From positions 1 through 44,619 of the forward strand of contig CAYVCP010000002.1 in the NCBI GenBank assembly GCA_964450565.1: 44,619 bases of DNA, in the 5' to 3' direction. The notes under the pieces are model-generated. The model was not told where the DNA came from, did no database searches, and saw only the letters and a program-made list of their open reading frames with translations. A program made the position numbers and the translations under genes. Below are positions 38,196-44,619 of this stretch, piece after piece; position 1 is the first letter of the stretch, and every line of letters starts with the position of its first letter. The DNA is from CAYVCP01 sp964450565 (GTDB taxonomy: Bacteria; Patescibacteriota; Minisyncoccia; Minisyncoccales; CG1-02-41-26).

Positions 38196-40394
38196 TTATA
38201 AATATTGTTCCATTATTTCAAGATCCTTTTTTTCATTAACCCCTTTTGCCTCAAACCATTTTGCGAAACAAAAAGCAAAAACAAGTTTATCTTCAGACAC
38301 TAATTTTCTTATCATTAAATTAGGAAATCCTAATTCCCCCTTTGGTGTAGCATACTTAAAATCTTCTTTTATGTAATAGTCATCATAAAGTTTTTGAAGA
38401 GTTTCAAAAAGTGTTGAAGAATCAAGAACAAAAAACCCTATATTATCTTCCCCAAAATCAATATGCATAGCTTCTTCTAAGTGAGTTTCTACGCTATCTG
38501 AAACAAATAAATCTTTATCCCTTTTTAAAGGAGCATAGGGATTTTTAATTTTAGTAGTAGGAAAACTCATGTTTGCGTTTAATGCTTTATGAAGAAAAAG
38601 TGTTTTTGCAATACTTTCTTTTTGCACCAATGCTTGTTTTCCCCAAATAACAACAACATCTCCTTTAAAGCCTTGGATCTTTTTTAAAGCACAAAACACA
38701 GCATCTGCTGTCCCCAAAGCCCTCTCTTGCTCAACATAATCAATAGAATAATCCTTAAGAGCTCTCTTTACTTCGTCTTTGTTTTCAGGACTCACAACCA
38801 CAATTGGTTTTTCTTTAAACTTACTTATAACATGTTCTATGCAAGTCCTGTCTTTCAAGAAGGCTAAAACTTTGGGCACCAAAAGACCGCTTTTTTTCGC
38901 TCTCGTTCCTTTACCTCCAGCAATAATAATTATCTTTAAGGGCTTTTTAGAAAAAGTAATTTTATGAGCCAAACGCATAATGCCTTCTTCATCCCAATCC
39001 AACCAATTGTTTACCTTCCCCATCAATCTTAGTCTTTTGTCTGTATCTTCATCTAATAACATACTTCCTTCACCACAAGTAGAAATCATCACAGATTCTT
39101 TTCTTTTATTTTTTTGATAGTACTCTTTTCTCACCTTGTCAATTAAAAAAGCAACTCTTTCTTTTTTTACTAAAACCAACACATTACCTCCGAAACCACC
39201 ACCCATAACCCTTGCACCAAGAACTCCTTTTATCTTTAAAGAAATATCAATAACTTGTTCAATTTCTTCTGTAGAAACATTATATAAATCCCTTAAACTT
39301 TTATGTGATTCTGTTAAAAGATGACCCAATTCCTTCATTAAGATATTCTCTGCTATAAAATCTTTTTCCTGTTGTCTTTGATAGGCTTTTTTCAATACCC
39401 CCTTTGCTTTTTTCACTCTCTCTATTTCTGAAACATGATGTTCTGCTCTACTTTTTATCTTTAAGGGATAATTTACTCCTCTTTTCTTAAATAAAACAGG
39501 ATATGTTTCTTTTATTTCTTTAAAAGAATTTTTAAAATAGTTTCCATATTCCTTTAATGTCATTTCTTTTGGTAAATCACTAATATCCATATTTTTCAAC
39601 AATCTTGGAATAATAAACCTAGAAACAATAGACCTCTCATTATACTCTGCAGTCAATTCCTTTCCCTTATTGGCTGGTGTTGTAAAGAAGGTGACAAAAG
39701 AATAACCTTGTGACATATTGATTCTTTCTACAGAGAAAGGATGAAAGACAATGGAAAGAACTTTATCTTTTTCTGCAAAACACATACTAGCATGATCCAT
39801 CTTCCCTCCTCTTGTTCCACAAAACCACTCTGCTTTTGAACATGATTCTGCTACCTCGTTTAAATCAATTTGTAATTTATTAATCTTTCTTAAAGCTAAA
39901 GCAGAGCAAACAACAAGGGCCGAAGAGGAAGAGGCCCCTCCTGCAATTGGAATTGAAGAATCAACCAAAAAATCCATCCCTTTAAACTTTTTTTCTGGGT
40001 ATAAATTTTTTAGATAACAAAAAGAAGCTTTAATGTAATTAGACCAACAAGGGTTTGGGGTACCATTTTGACATAAAAAATTAGTCCACCTTTTATTCTT
40101 TTCTAAAGAACCATTAATTTTAAAATCTATCATGGAAAATTCTTTCTTTTCAAAGTTAGCTAAAGTGGCACACCTTATCACATCATCTTCTCTCTTCCTA
40201 AAAGCCATTATCATATAATGTTCTTTTGAACCAAAAGGTAAAACACAAGATTGTAGATATTCTACATAATCAATATGTTCTCCAATAATATTAATTCTAG
40301 CTGGAGAGACAACAAAAAAAACTTCTCCTTTTCCATAAAGATCTTCAAATCTTTTTAATAAATTAAAACATCTTTTTGCTTTCTCTTTATTCAT
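38196..40394 (-). CDS. Fusion of galactokinase-like GHMP sugar kinase and sugar nucleotidyltransferase
   Basis: About 732 aa from the ATG at 40392-40394. The N-terminal half has the galactokinase signature PARINIIGEHIDY (about 31-43), GHMP motif 2 GGASSSSA (about 152-159) and motif 3 MGGGFGG (about 396-402). After a linker near 460-490, a Rossmann-type nucleotidyltransferase starts with IIIIAGGKGTRAKKSG (GG-x-G-T-R near 491-497) and VPKVLAFL. The protein would phosphorylate a sugar at C1 and then activate it to an NDP-sugar. Bifunctional Fkp works the same way but in the opposite domain order. The sugar is unknown. Confidence 0.87.
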   Translation of the reverse strand: MNKEKAKRCFNLLKRFEDLYGKGEVFFVVSPARINIIGEHIDYVEYLQSCVLPFGSKEHYMIMAFRKREDDVIRCATLANFEKKEFSMIDFKINGSLEKNKRWTNFLCQNGTPNPCWSNYIKASFCYLKNLYPEKKFKGMDFLVDSSIPIAGGASSSSALVVCSALALRKINKLQIDLNEVAESCSKAEWFCGTRGGKMDHASMCFAEKDKVLSIVFHPFSVERINMSQGYSFVTFFTTPANKGKELTAEYNERSIVSRFIIPRLLKNMDISDLPKEMTLKEYGNYFKNSFKEIKETYPVLFKKRGVNYPLKIKSRAEHHVSEIERVKKAKGVLKKAYQRQQEKDFIAENILMKELGHLLTESHKSLRDLYNVSTEEIEQVIDISLKIKGVLGARVMGGGFGGNVLVLVKKERVAFLIDKVRKEYYQKNKRKESVMISTCGEGSMLLDEDTDKRLRLMGKVNNWLDWDEEGIMRLAHKITFSKKPLKIIIIAGGKGTRAKKSGLLVPKVLAFLKDRTCIEHVISKFKEKPIVVVSPENKDEVKRALKDYSIDYVEQERALGTADAVFCALKKIQGFKGDVVVIWGKQALVQKESIAKTLFLHKALNANMSFPTTKIKNPYAPLKRDKDLFVSDSVETHLEEAMHIDFGEDNIGFFVLDSSTLFETLQKLYDDYYIKEDFKYATPKGELGFPNLMIRKLVSEDKLVFAFCFAKWFEAKGVNEKKDLEIMEQYL

Positions 40395-40968
40395 ATTTTG
40401 GTTTTGATTTAAGTAAGATATCAAAGAAAGCTTTAATGTTAGCAAAAAATTCTCTAACTTGATTATAGTTTGAGTTAGGATATTCTTTTTTAGAAGAAGA
40501 AAAACCGTATGACTCTATGCCTAATTTCCTTGCTAAGAATAATGCTCTACTTAAGTGAAAATCCTGAGTTACAATGATTATTTCGTGCTTTTTAAAAACA
40601 TTTTTTGCCCTGTATAAGCTGTCAAAAGTATCAAGACCAAAACTATCTGTTATAATATTCTCAACCCCTTCTTCTCTTAAGTATTGTTCTACAACAGAAA
40701 CCTCATCATAGTCATTCTTTGAATGATCTCCACTGATAAGAATACTATTTACTTTCTTTTGATTATAAAGGAATAAGGCAGTTTCTGCTCTATCTTTTAA
40801 AATATCTCCAAAAGCGCTAGAGCCCAGAACTAAAGCTGTTTCTTTTTTGGGTAAATCTTTTAAATCTTTAATAATAAAATTAGAGGAAAACAAATAAATC
40901 CAAAGGTTAACAGAAAATATAAAAATGACTAAAATGGCAATTGTTAAAATAATTAATTTAATTTTCAT
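40387..40968 (-). CDS. SanA/YdcF-like DUF218 envelope protein
   Basis: 193 aa. An N-terminal membrane anchor (about residues 5-28) is followed by the DUF218 fold: ALVLGSSAF, SILISGDHSKNDYDEV, DSFGLDTFDSLYRAKNVF and IIIVTQDFHLSRALFLARKLG. SanA-type proteins affect envelope permeability. It overlaps the sugar kinase fusion by 8 nt, which suggests a shared role in cell-surface glycan metabolism. Its start shares a base with the previous stop (TAATG). Confidence 0.88.
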   Translation of the reverse strand: MKIKLIILTIAILVIFIFSVNLWIYLFSSNFIIKDLKDLPKKETALVLGSSAFGDILKDRAETALFLYNQKKVNSILISGDHSKNDYDEVSVVEQYLREEGVENIITDSFGLDTFDSLYRAKNVFKKHEIIIVTQDFHLSRALFLARKLGIESYGFSSSKKEYPNSNYNQVREFFANIKAFFDILLKSKPKYE

Positions 40969-41408
40969 TAAAATGTAATTTTAGTTTTTCTCGTAATATC
41001 ATATTGATCAACAAACCCTCCCCTAGCTTCAATCACATAAAGACACTTTCCCAAAGAAAGGTAATCAGGACATGAATCAGAATAGCAAGGTTCTGCGTTT
41101 TTAACAATGTTTAAAATATGCTTATTCTCATCTAAAAAAATAATATCTAAATAAATAAAAGTATTTTTCATCCAAAAACCTCTTTCTTTACTTTCTTTAT
41201 AGATAAAGAGCATTCCCTCTTTTTCTCCTAAGCTCTTTTCTCCCATTAAACCCTTTCTAATGTCTTTTTCTGTTTCTGCTAATCTTGCTTTTATCTCTAC
41301 CATTTTTTCTTCGTTGTTATAAAAGCCAACAGTCTTTTCTTCACCCAGAAACAAAGAAAACACCAAAAGAAGAACAATTATAACAACAAAAACAAATAAC
41401 CATTTCAT
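40968..41408 (-). CDS. DUF192 protein, exported or anchored
   Basis: 146 aa. An N-terminal hydrophobic signal/anchor (LFVFVVIIVLLLVFSLFL) precedes a DUF192 domain: LMGEKSLGEKEGMLFIY, FWMKNTFIYLDIIFLD and YVIEARGGFVDQYDI. The function is unknown; the family has a small beta-barrel fold. An extra Cys trio (EPCYSDSCPDYLSLGKC) could form a disulfide outside. The ATG is 5 nt after an extended -10 box. Confidence 0.9.
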   Translation of the reverse strand: MKWLFVFVVIIVLLLVFSLFLGEEKTVGFYNNEEKMVEIKARLAETEKDIRKGLMGEKSLGEKEGMLFIYKESKERGFWMKNTFIYLDIIFLDENKHILNIVKNAEPCYSDSCPDYLSLGKCLYVIEARGGFVDQYDITRKTKITF

Positions 41409-41413
41409 TCCTT

Positions 41414-41441
41414 ATTTTAACAAAAAAACGCCAAAATGGCG
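41414..41441 (-). terminator. Terminator merged with the DUF192 promoter
   Basis: CGCCA/TGGCG (41429-41441) then seven Ts ends the 41484 gene. The end of the T-run runs directly into TG-T-TAAAAT (41414-41422), an extended -10 lying 5 nt before the ATG of the DUF192 gene. Confidence 0.7.
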
Positions 41442-41451
41442 ATAAAATTAT

Positions 41452-41475
41452 GGCGCAACCATTATTTGTTGCGCC
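41452..41475 (-). repeat. GC-rich hairpin after the 41484 gene
   Basis: GGCGCAAC (41452-41459) pairs exactly with GTTGCGCC (41468-41475), 9 nt after the stop codon and before the true terminator. It forms a tandem double-hairpin 3' end, like the one at 14704-14769. Confidence 0.7.
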
Positions 41476-41483
41476 TGCTATGT

Positions 41484-41744
41484 TTAGAAAACTTTGATAA
41501 AAAATTCATCTTCCTCGGGGAAACTATTTTCAATATTGAAAATAGTTTCTTCTGATTCAACCTCAACAGAAACGCTAAACATATCCTCCTGTATTTTTGA
41601 TAAATTGCTCACACAGATGACACCAGATATTTCTTTTACCTTGACCAGAAAATTCTCTGCATCACCCCTATTGTACTCTTTACCTCGGGTAAAGAAATAA
41701 ATCTTTTTTTTAACATTTTGCTCTCCTTTCTTTATAGAAAACAA
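41484..41744 (-). CDS. Small hypothetical protein; start region frameshifted at an A8 run
   Basis: The open frame of 86 codons begins at a TTG (41742-41744). A proper AAAGGAG site and ATG (41714-41716) lie inside it but in another frame. With nine instead of eight A in the run after that ATG, the protein would start MLKKKIYFFTRGKEYNRG, about 77 aa. So the natural start is probably hidden by a 1-base indel or used through slippage. The protein is acidic toward its end (PEEDEFFIKVF), and no family was recognised. Confidence 0.6.
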   Translation of the reverse strand: MFSIKKGEQNVKKKIYFFTRGKEYNRGDAENFLVKVKEISGVICVSNLSKIQEDMFSVSVEVESEETIFNIENSFPEEDEFFIKVF

Positions 41745-41801
41745 AAAAACTCAGACAATACATTAAAATTAATATAATAAACTTAAAGTTAATTTGCAAG
41801 A

Positions 41802-42131
41802 TCAAAATTCTATTTTCCAACCATTCCTTGCAACAAACTTTTTGTTAGTCAACCTTACTTTTTTTATCTTTCCTATAATGAAAGAATGACAAAAATTATC
41901 CTTACTGTCTTTAGTATAAGCATTTAAGATATGCCCGGGACTTAACATGTCCTCTCCATAAACAAGGTGCTCTCCTTTTGGAGGTATGTCTGTAGTTAAA
42001 CTATAAGGTTCTATTTCCCTCCAACCACCAACAGATCTATCCGTCCTTGGATAATAAATCTCAACAGTTTCTTTTCTTTTAGCTGCTTTTTCTATAATAA
42101 AAAGAATTTTTCTAAAGTCCATTTGTTCCAT
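41802..42131 (-). CDS. WYL-domain-like protein
   Basis: 109 aa. The pattern RKETVEIYYPRTDRSVGGWREIEPYSLTTD, GEDMLSPGHILNAYTKDSKDNFCHSFIIGKIKKVRL follows the WYL domain (IEPY, a later R/F-x-I-x-R strand), a ligand-sensing module of bacterial regulators. No DNA-binding domain is attached. It may work as a free sensor domain. The leaderless ATG is 6 nt after TAAAAT. Confidence 0.75.
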   Translation of the reverse strand: MEQMDFRKILFIIEKAAKRKETVEIYYPRTDRSVGGWREIEPYSLTTDIPPKGEHLVYGEDMLSPGHILNAYTKDSKDNFCHSFIIGKIKKVRLTNKKFVARNGWKIEF

Positions 42132-42137
42132 ATACGT

Positions 42138-42167
42138 ATTTTAACTTTTTTTATTTATTAAAATCAA
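42138..42167 (-). promoter_or_regulatory. Promoter of the WYL-like gene, leaderless
   Basis: -35 TTGATT (42162-42167), 18-nt spacer, -10 TAAAAT (42138-42143) on the minus strand; the ATG is 6 nt later. Confidence 0.65.
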
Positions 42168-42175
42168 TAAAAGAG

Positions 42176-42275
42176 NNNNNNNNNNNNNNNNNNNNNNNNN
42201 NNNNNNNNNNNNNNNNNNNNNNNNNNNNNNNNNNNNNNNNNNNNNNNNNNNNNNNNNNNNNNNNNNNNNNNNNNN
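42176..42275. other. True assembly gap hiding a gene that starts at 42281
   Basis: The flanks are unrelated. An ATG at 42279-42281, 8 nt after a strong AAAGGAGG, runs into the gap on the minus strand, so most of a small gene is missing here. The true size is unknown. Confidence 0.7.
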
Positions 42276-42277
42276 TC

Positions 42278-42364
42278 TCATTTCTTACGCCTCCTTTCGG
42301 CAAAGAGTACTTGTATAACAAAAGACAGCAGTAAGAACAAAATTATACATCCAATTTTTCCCAA
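42278..42364 (-). CDS. 28-aa single-helix membrane peptide
   Basis: A TTG start at 42362-42364, 7 nt after GGAG in AAAGGAG, opens 28 codons: a hydrophobic helix (GCIILFLLLSFVIQVLFA) and a basic end ERRRKK. Its TGA overlaps the ATG of the next, gap-truncated gene (ATGA). Between the PspC gene and that gene it forms a coupled envelope cassette. It is short, so confidence is moderate. Confidence 0.45.
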   Translation of the reverse strand: MGKIGCIILFLLLSFVIQVLFAERRRKK

Positions 42365-42376
42365 ATTCTCTCTCCT

Positions 42377-42802
42377 TTATTGCGTTCTTTTAAAAAGGAC
42401 ATAAAAACCAACCACAATTAAAGTAATCGGCCAAAATATATCCCATCTAAACCATGGGAAAGAAAAGAACTTATTCAATAGAAAAATTAATCCCCCTATA
42501 ACAAGAATGCTACCCACAAACACTCTTGAGCTATGGGCCCAACTATTCTTTGCTTTCTTGCTCACTTTTTCTGCTTTCTCGGCAAGGTCTCCTACCTTTT
42601 CTTCAAAGGTTTCGTGCTGTCCTTCTTTCGGAAGAACAAAAACCAAGACTAAATAAAGTAGTATGCCAAAACCTTGCAATAAACCTAAGAATACAAAAAG
42701 CACTCTAAGAATAATAGGGTCAATATCAAAATATTTAGCTAAACCAACACAAACACCGGAAATAACATGATCTTTTTCTATTCTATATAATTTTTTAGGC
42801 AT
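42377..42802 (-). CDS. PspC-domain membrane protein
   Basis: 141 aa. An N-terminal PspC domain (LYRIEKDHVISGVCVGLAKYFDIDPIILRVLFV) has its helix, then a Lys/Glu-rich helical linker (EKVGDLAEKAEKVSKKAKN), then two more membrane helices at the C terminus. PspC proteins act in membrane stress responses. It is the first gene of a small operon that runs into the gap. Confidence 0.9.
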   Translation of the reverse strand: MPKKLYRIEKDHVISGVCVGLAKYFDIDPIILRVLFVFLGLLQGFGILLYLVLVFVLPKEGQHETFEEKVGDLAEKAEKVSKKAKNSWAHSSRVFVGSILVIGGLIFLLNKFFSFPWFRWDIFWPITLIVVGFYVLFKRTQ

Positions 42803-42824
42803 ATATTTTTTATTAAATAATAAT

Positions 42825-43508
42825 TTAATTTGAAATTAAGGTTCCTTTGAAATCTTTTTCTTCAAGAATATTTTTGAAGTTATCTAAGTCCCCTCCAAAA
42901 CTTACAATTACCTTAATATCCTTTTCTTTGGCTAATTTGGCTGCTGTAATATCAACAGGAGAGCTTAGTCCGGGAATCCATTCTTTTGGAACTAGCTTGA
43001 AGTACTCATCCCAATTTAATTGCTTAATCGGTTTTGCGTTTTTGTCTTTTTCTGGATCAGACGTATAAACATAATCTGGTTTTCCTAAAATAATAGCTGT
43101 TTTAATATTAAAGTCAACAGCTGTTTGTACCGTATCAAAATCAGTTGAATGTCCTGGCTCCCAACCACAACCAATGACTAAAGAATAACTACCAAACTCT
43201 TTTACCTTCATCCTCTTATCTAAAATAATGGGATTCGTGTAATCACTGAAAATAGCTTTTAAAAATTCTGCATTTAATCTAGTACTTTGAATTCCCATCA
43301 AATCAAGATTCAAATTTGAAACTTCTGTTATTTGAGAAGCTACCTTATTATAATCTCTACAAACAGATCCCCCTCCAATGATAATAATAAACTTACTTCC
43401 TTTATCCATTTCTTCAATTAAGAAAGAACGAAACTTTTTCATAAAAGACATATCAATTCCATTTGGCACAGCGATTGAACCACCCAGTGCTATTATAAAG
43501 TTTTTCAT
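42825..43508 (-). CDS. pyrH: UMP kinase-like amino acid kinase family protein, archaeal type
   Basis: 227 aa. ALGGSI at the start, IIGGGSVCRDYNKVA, GWEPGHSTDFDTVQTA and VYTSDPEKDKNAKPIKQL are the motifs of hexameric UMP kinases; the TSDP-x-KD form resembles archaeal PyrH. It converts UMP to UDP. The start is an ATG 7 nt after a TAAAAT box. Confidence 0.87.
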   Translation of the reverse strand: MKNFIIALGGSIAVPNGIDMSFMKKFRSFLIEEMDKGSKFIIIIGGGSVCRDYNKVASQITEVSNLNLDLMGIQSTRLNAEFLKAIFSDYTNPIILDKRMKVKEFGSYSLVIGCGWEPGHSTDFDTVQTAVDFNIKTAIILGKPDYVYTSDPEKDKNAKPIKQLNWDEYFKLVPKEWIPGLSSPVDITAAKLAKEKDIKVIVSFGGDLDNFKNILEEKDFKGTLISN

Positions 43509-43515
43509 ATTGTCA

Positions 43516-43543
43516 ATTTTAACATAAAAATATTTTAAACCAA
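43516..43543 (-). promoter_or_regulatory. pyrH promoter overlapping the preceding terminator
   Basis: -35 TTGGTT (43538-43543), which is part of the terminator T-tail, a 16-nt spacer, and -10 TAAAAT (43516-43521) on the minus strand; the ATG is 7 nt later. Confidence 0.6.
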
Positions 43544-43563
43544 AACTCCCCCTTGCGGGGGAG
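43542..43563 (-). terminator. Terminator of the RRM gene
   Basis: CTCCCCC/GGGGGAG (43546-43552 with 43557-43563) with a 4-nt loop and TTTT on the minus strand. Confidence 0.8.
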
Positions 43564-43576
43564 CTGAATCATCTTA

Positions 43577-43837
43577 TTATAATTCGTTTCTCATGGGCTT
43601 TGCTTCTGAAACAGTAAGGTTTCTGCCTTCAAGCTCTTTCTCATTTAATGAGTCAATAGCTTTTTGAGCTTCTTCTTCTGTTGCCATTTCCACAAAACCA
43701 AATCCTTTTGACCTGCCAGAAATCTTGTCCTTAATAATGACAGCAGATTCCACTGTGCCGGCCTGAGAGAAAAACTCTTGCAAGCTTCCCTCTGAAGAAT
43801 CATAAGAAAGATTTCCTACGAAAAGTTTCTTGTTCAT
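43577..43837 (-). CDS. RNA-binding protein with one RRM domain
   Basis: 86 aa, a single RNA recognition motif: RNP2 KLFVGNLSY at the start and RNP1 KGFGFVEM near residue 45. It resembles the cold-inducible Rbp proteins of cyanobacteria and other bacteria, here with a short tail instead of a Gly-rich one. It has its own promoter and a leader of about 96 nt, which would suit post-transcriptional control. It could serve as an RNA chaperone for the small RNAs seen in this window; that is a guess. Confidence 0.95.
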   Translation of the reverse strand: MNKKLFVGNLSYDSSEGSLQEFFSQAGTVESAVIIKDKISGRSKGFGFVEMATEEEAQKAIDSLNEKELEGRNLTVSEAKPMRNEL

Positions 43838-43939
43838 TTTGTTTCGTTATATGTTACGACCTACTTTCTGACTCTCTTACCAAAAAGAAACTTCTCGGAA
43901 GATTTTGAAAGCATGATGTCTACAAATAACATCTTTTAT

Positions 43940-43968
43940 AGTGTATCTCTTTTTACTCAAATTGTCAA
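43940..43968 (-). promoter_or_regulatory. Promoter of the RRM gene
   Basis: -35 TTGACA (43963-43968), 17-nt spacer, -10 TACACT (43940-43945) on the minus strand. Confidence 0.6.
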
Positions 43969-43971
43969 TAA

Positions 43972-44619
43972 TTACTTAGAAATAATCCTATTTAACCAAC
44001 CGAATAGACTGAATCCTCTTTTACTATTTCTCATTTGTTCTTCTAATTCTTGACGCACTTGCTCCATAACAACAACTTGTTCTTGTAGAATATTCTGATC
44101 TGTGAGGGTATATAATTGACTCTTAAAAGATTTTAATTTCTCTGTGTTCGCTATATGGTTCTGTAGTTTTTCTTCAAGGTTGTTTAGTTCTTTATACTTA
44201 GGACCTATTAAAAACTTCATAAAACCTCCTCTTTTCTGTGCTTCTTCCAATAACCCCTCTGCTTGTTCTTGTTCTTGATTCTGGTTTTGAGCAATAACTC
44301 TAATTTGAGAACCAATACCTCCGTTTCTTTCTGAAATGGTTAACATTTCCTGAACCGCATTAGCCACCGCACTTCTTCTTTCTAATGCTCTCTGATTCTG
44401 TGTTCCATGACCTAAGCTAGAAGAAGCATTATCCTCACCTTTCATTTGAAGACCTGGAGCTTCTTGATTCTGTTCTTTTACTTGGTTTTGGATTTGAGTA
44501 TCTTCTCCTTGATTTTGTTCTTGAACTTGATTTTGTTCTCCGACAGCATTGCCTTGATCTTGTTGTTTCAATTCTGGGTCATTAATACCATTTCCTGTTT
44601 CATGAATACCTTTCTGATT
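43972..44619 (-). CDS. Gln/Asn-rich protein, 5' end outside the window
   Basis: At least 215 codons; the frame stays open to position 44619 with no start in view. The visible N-terminal third is dominated by Gln, Asn, Glu and Gly (QNQVQEQNQG-type runs). A helical middle follows (ALERRSAVANAVQEMLTISERNGGIGSQIRVIAQNQNQEQEQ), then a predicted coiled coil (YKELNNLEEKLQNHIANTEKLKSF through VVMEQVRQELEEQM) and a short end with GFSLFGWLNRI. Low-complexity stretch plus coiled coil suggest a structural or surface-linked protein. Not recognised; an export signal may lie in the missing part. Confidence 0.7.
   Translation of the reverse strand, partial: NQKGIHETGNGINDPELKQQDQGNAVGEQNQVQEQNQGEDTQIQNQVKEQNQEAPGLQMKGEDNASSSLGHGTQNQRALERRSAVANAVQEMLTISERNGGIGSQIRVIAQNQNQEQEQAEGLLEEAQKRGGFMKFLIGPKYKELNNLEEKLQNHIANTEKLKSFKSQLYTLTDQNILQEQVVVMEQVRQELEEQMRNSKRGFSLFGWLNRIISK

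Noticed and set aside
1..44619. tRNA or rRNA genes, insertion sequences, phage genes
   Set aside because: No cloverleaf with a TTCGA-type T loop, no rRNA stretches, and no transposase, integrase or phage structural motif could be found by eye on either strand.

Overview
The window looks like part of a small, AT-rich bacterial genome, most likely a member of the Candidate Phyla Radiation (Patescibacteria, Parcubacteria-like). This placement is an inference. It rests on low GC, very tight packing with 4-30 nt gene overlaps, stand-alone or cut-down versions of usual enzymes, many short lineage-style hypothetical proteins, and peptidoglycan-binding/TasA-type surface proteins. TGA, TAA and TAG are all used as ordinary stops (for example TGA ends the hydrogenase gene), so a UGA-recoded CPR lineage is unlikely. 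The sequence is a scaffold with six 100-N gaps. Three of them are flanked by identical 55-bp copies, so they are probably unmerged overlaps rather than missing DNA.

Layout. 1-3650 (minus) is the str operon rpsL-rpsG-fusA-(Phd-like gene)-tuf; fusA carries an in-frame TAA at codon 55. 3652-4266 is an M50 membrane protease, divergent from rpmB. 4647-7752 (plus) is a compact [FeFe]-hydrogenase operon: a NuoF-like flavoprotein, HydA and a membrane protein. 7785-10235 (plus) has an ECF sigma factor with a membrane partner, murI and a small membrane protein. 10279-11731 (minus) pairs a PIG-L deacetylase with NagB. 11787-21572 (minus) is a secretion/surface block: a TasA/camelysin-like protein, a secreted protein, a SipW-type signal peptidase, a lamin-tail surface protein, a membrane-anchored surface protein, a thioredoxin-CcdA redox protein, a small SD-led gene and a large repeat-containing surface protein.

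21974-25133 has two tiny membrane proteins behind a structured leader, an adenylate kinase-like protein, a ComEC-type metallo-hydrolase and a small plus-strand gene. 25204-28736 is iorA-iorB-thiI-DUF1858. 29044-31491 is iscS-iscU-mnmA (sulfur transfer to tRNA). 31570-35529 holds an SD-led small gene, an ATP-cone nuclease, and the thymidylate-cycle operon glyA-thyA-folA-mazG-like. 35827-37977 has a free tRNA-binding domain and a second ECF sigma/membrane partner pair. 38030-41408 contains a sugar kinase-nucleotidyltransferase fusion with a DUF218 protein and a DUF192 protein. 41484-44619 has WYL, PspC, UMP kinase, RRM protein and a Gln/Asn-rich protein cut by the window edge.

How it works together. 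Indolepyruvate oxidoreductase would supply reduced ferredoxin and the [FeFe] hydrogenase could discharge it as H2, which suggests fermentation of amino acids. IscS/IscU would serve Fe-S centres and tRNA thiolation (MnmA, ThiI). The SipW locus would export and anchor cell-surface fibres or layers, with a CcdA-type redox protein helping their cysteines.

The most unusual signals are non-coding. Two free-standing small RNA candidates have their own promoter and terminator (about 35631-35761 minus; about 28964-29046 plus). A structured leader precedes the redox gene (about 16430-16553), and a long-stem hairpin at 22524-22732 has an anti-SD loop. Many core genes have a -10 box only 5-7 nt before the ATG, which points to leaderless mRNAs, whereas small accessory genes carry strong Shine-Dalgarno sequences.
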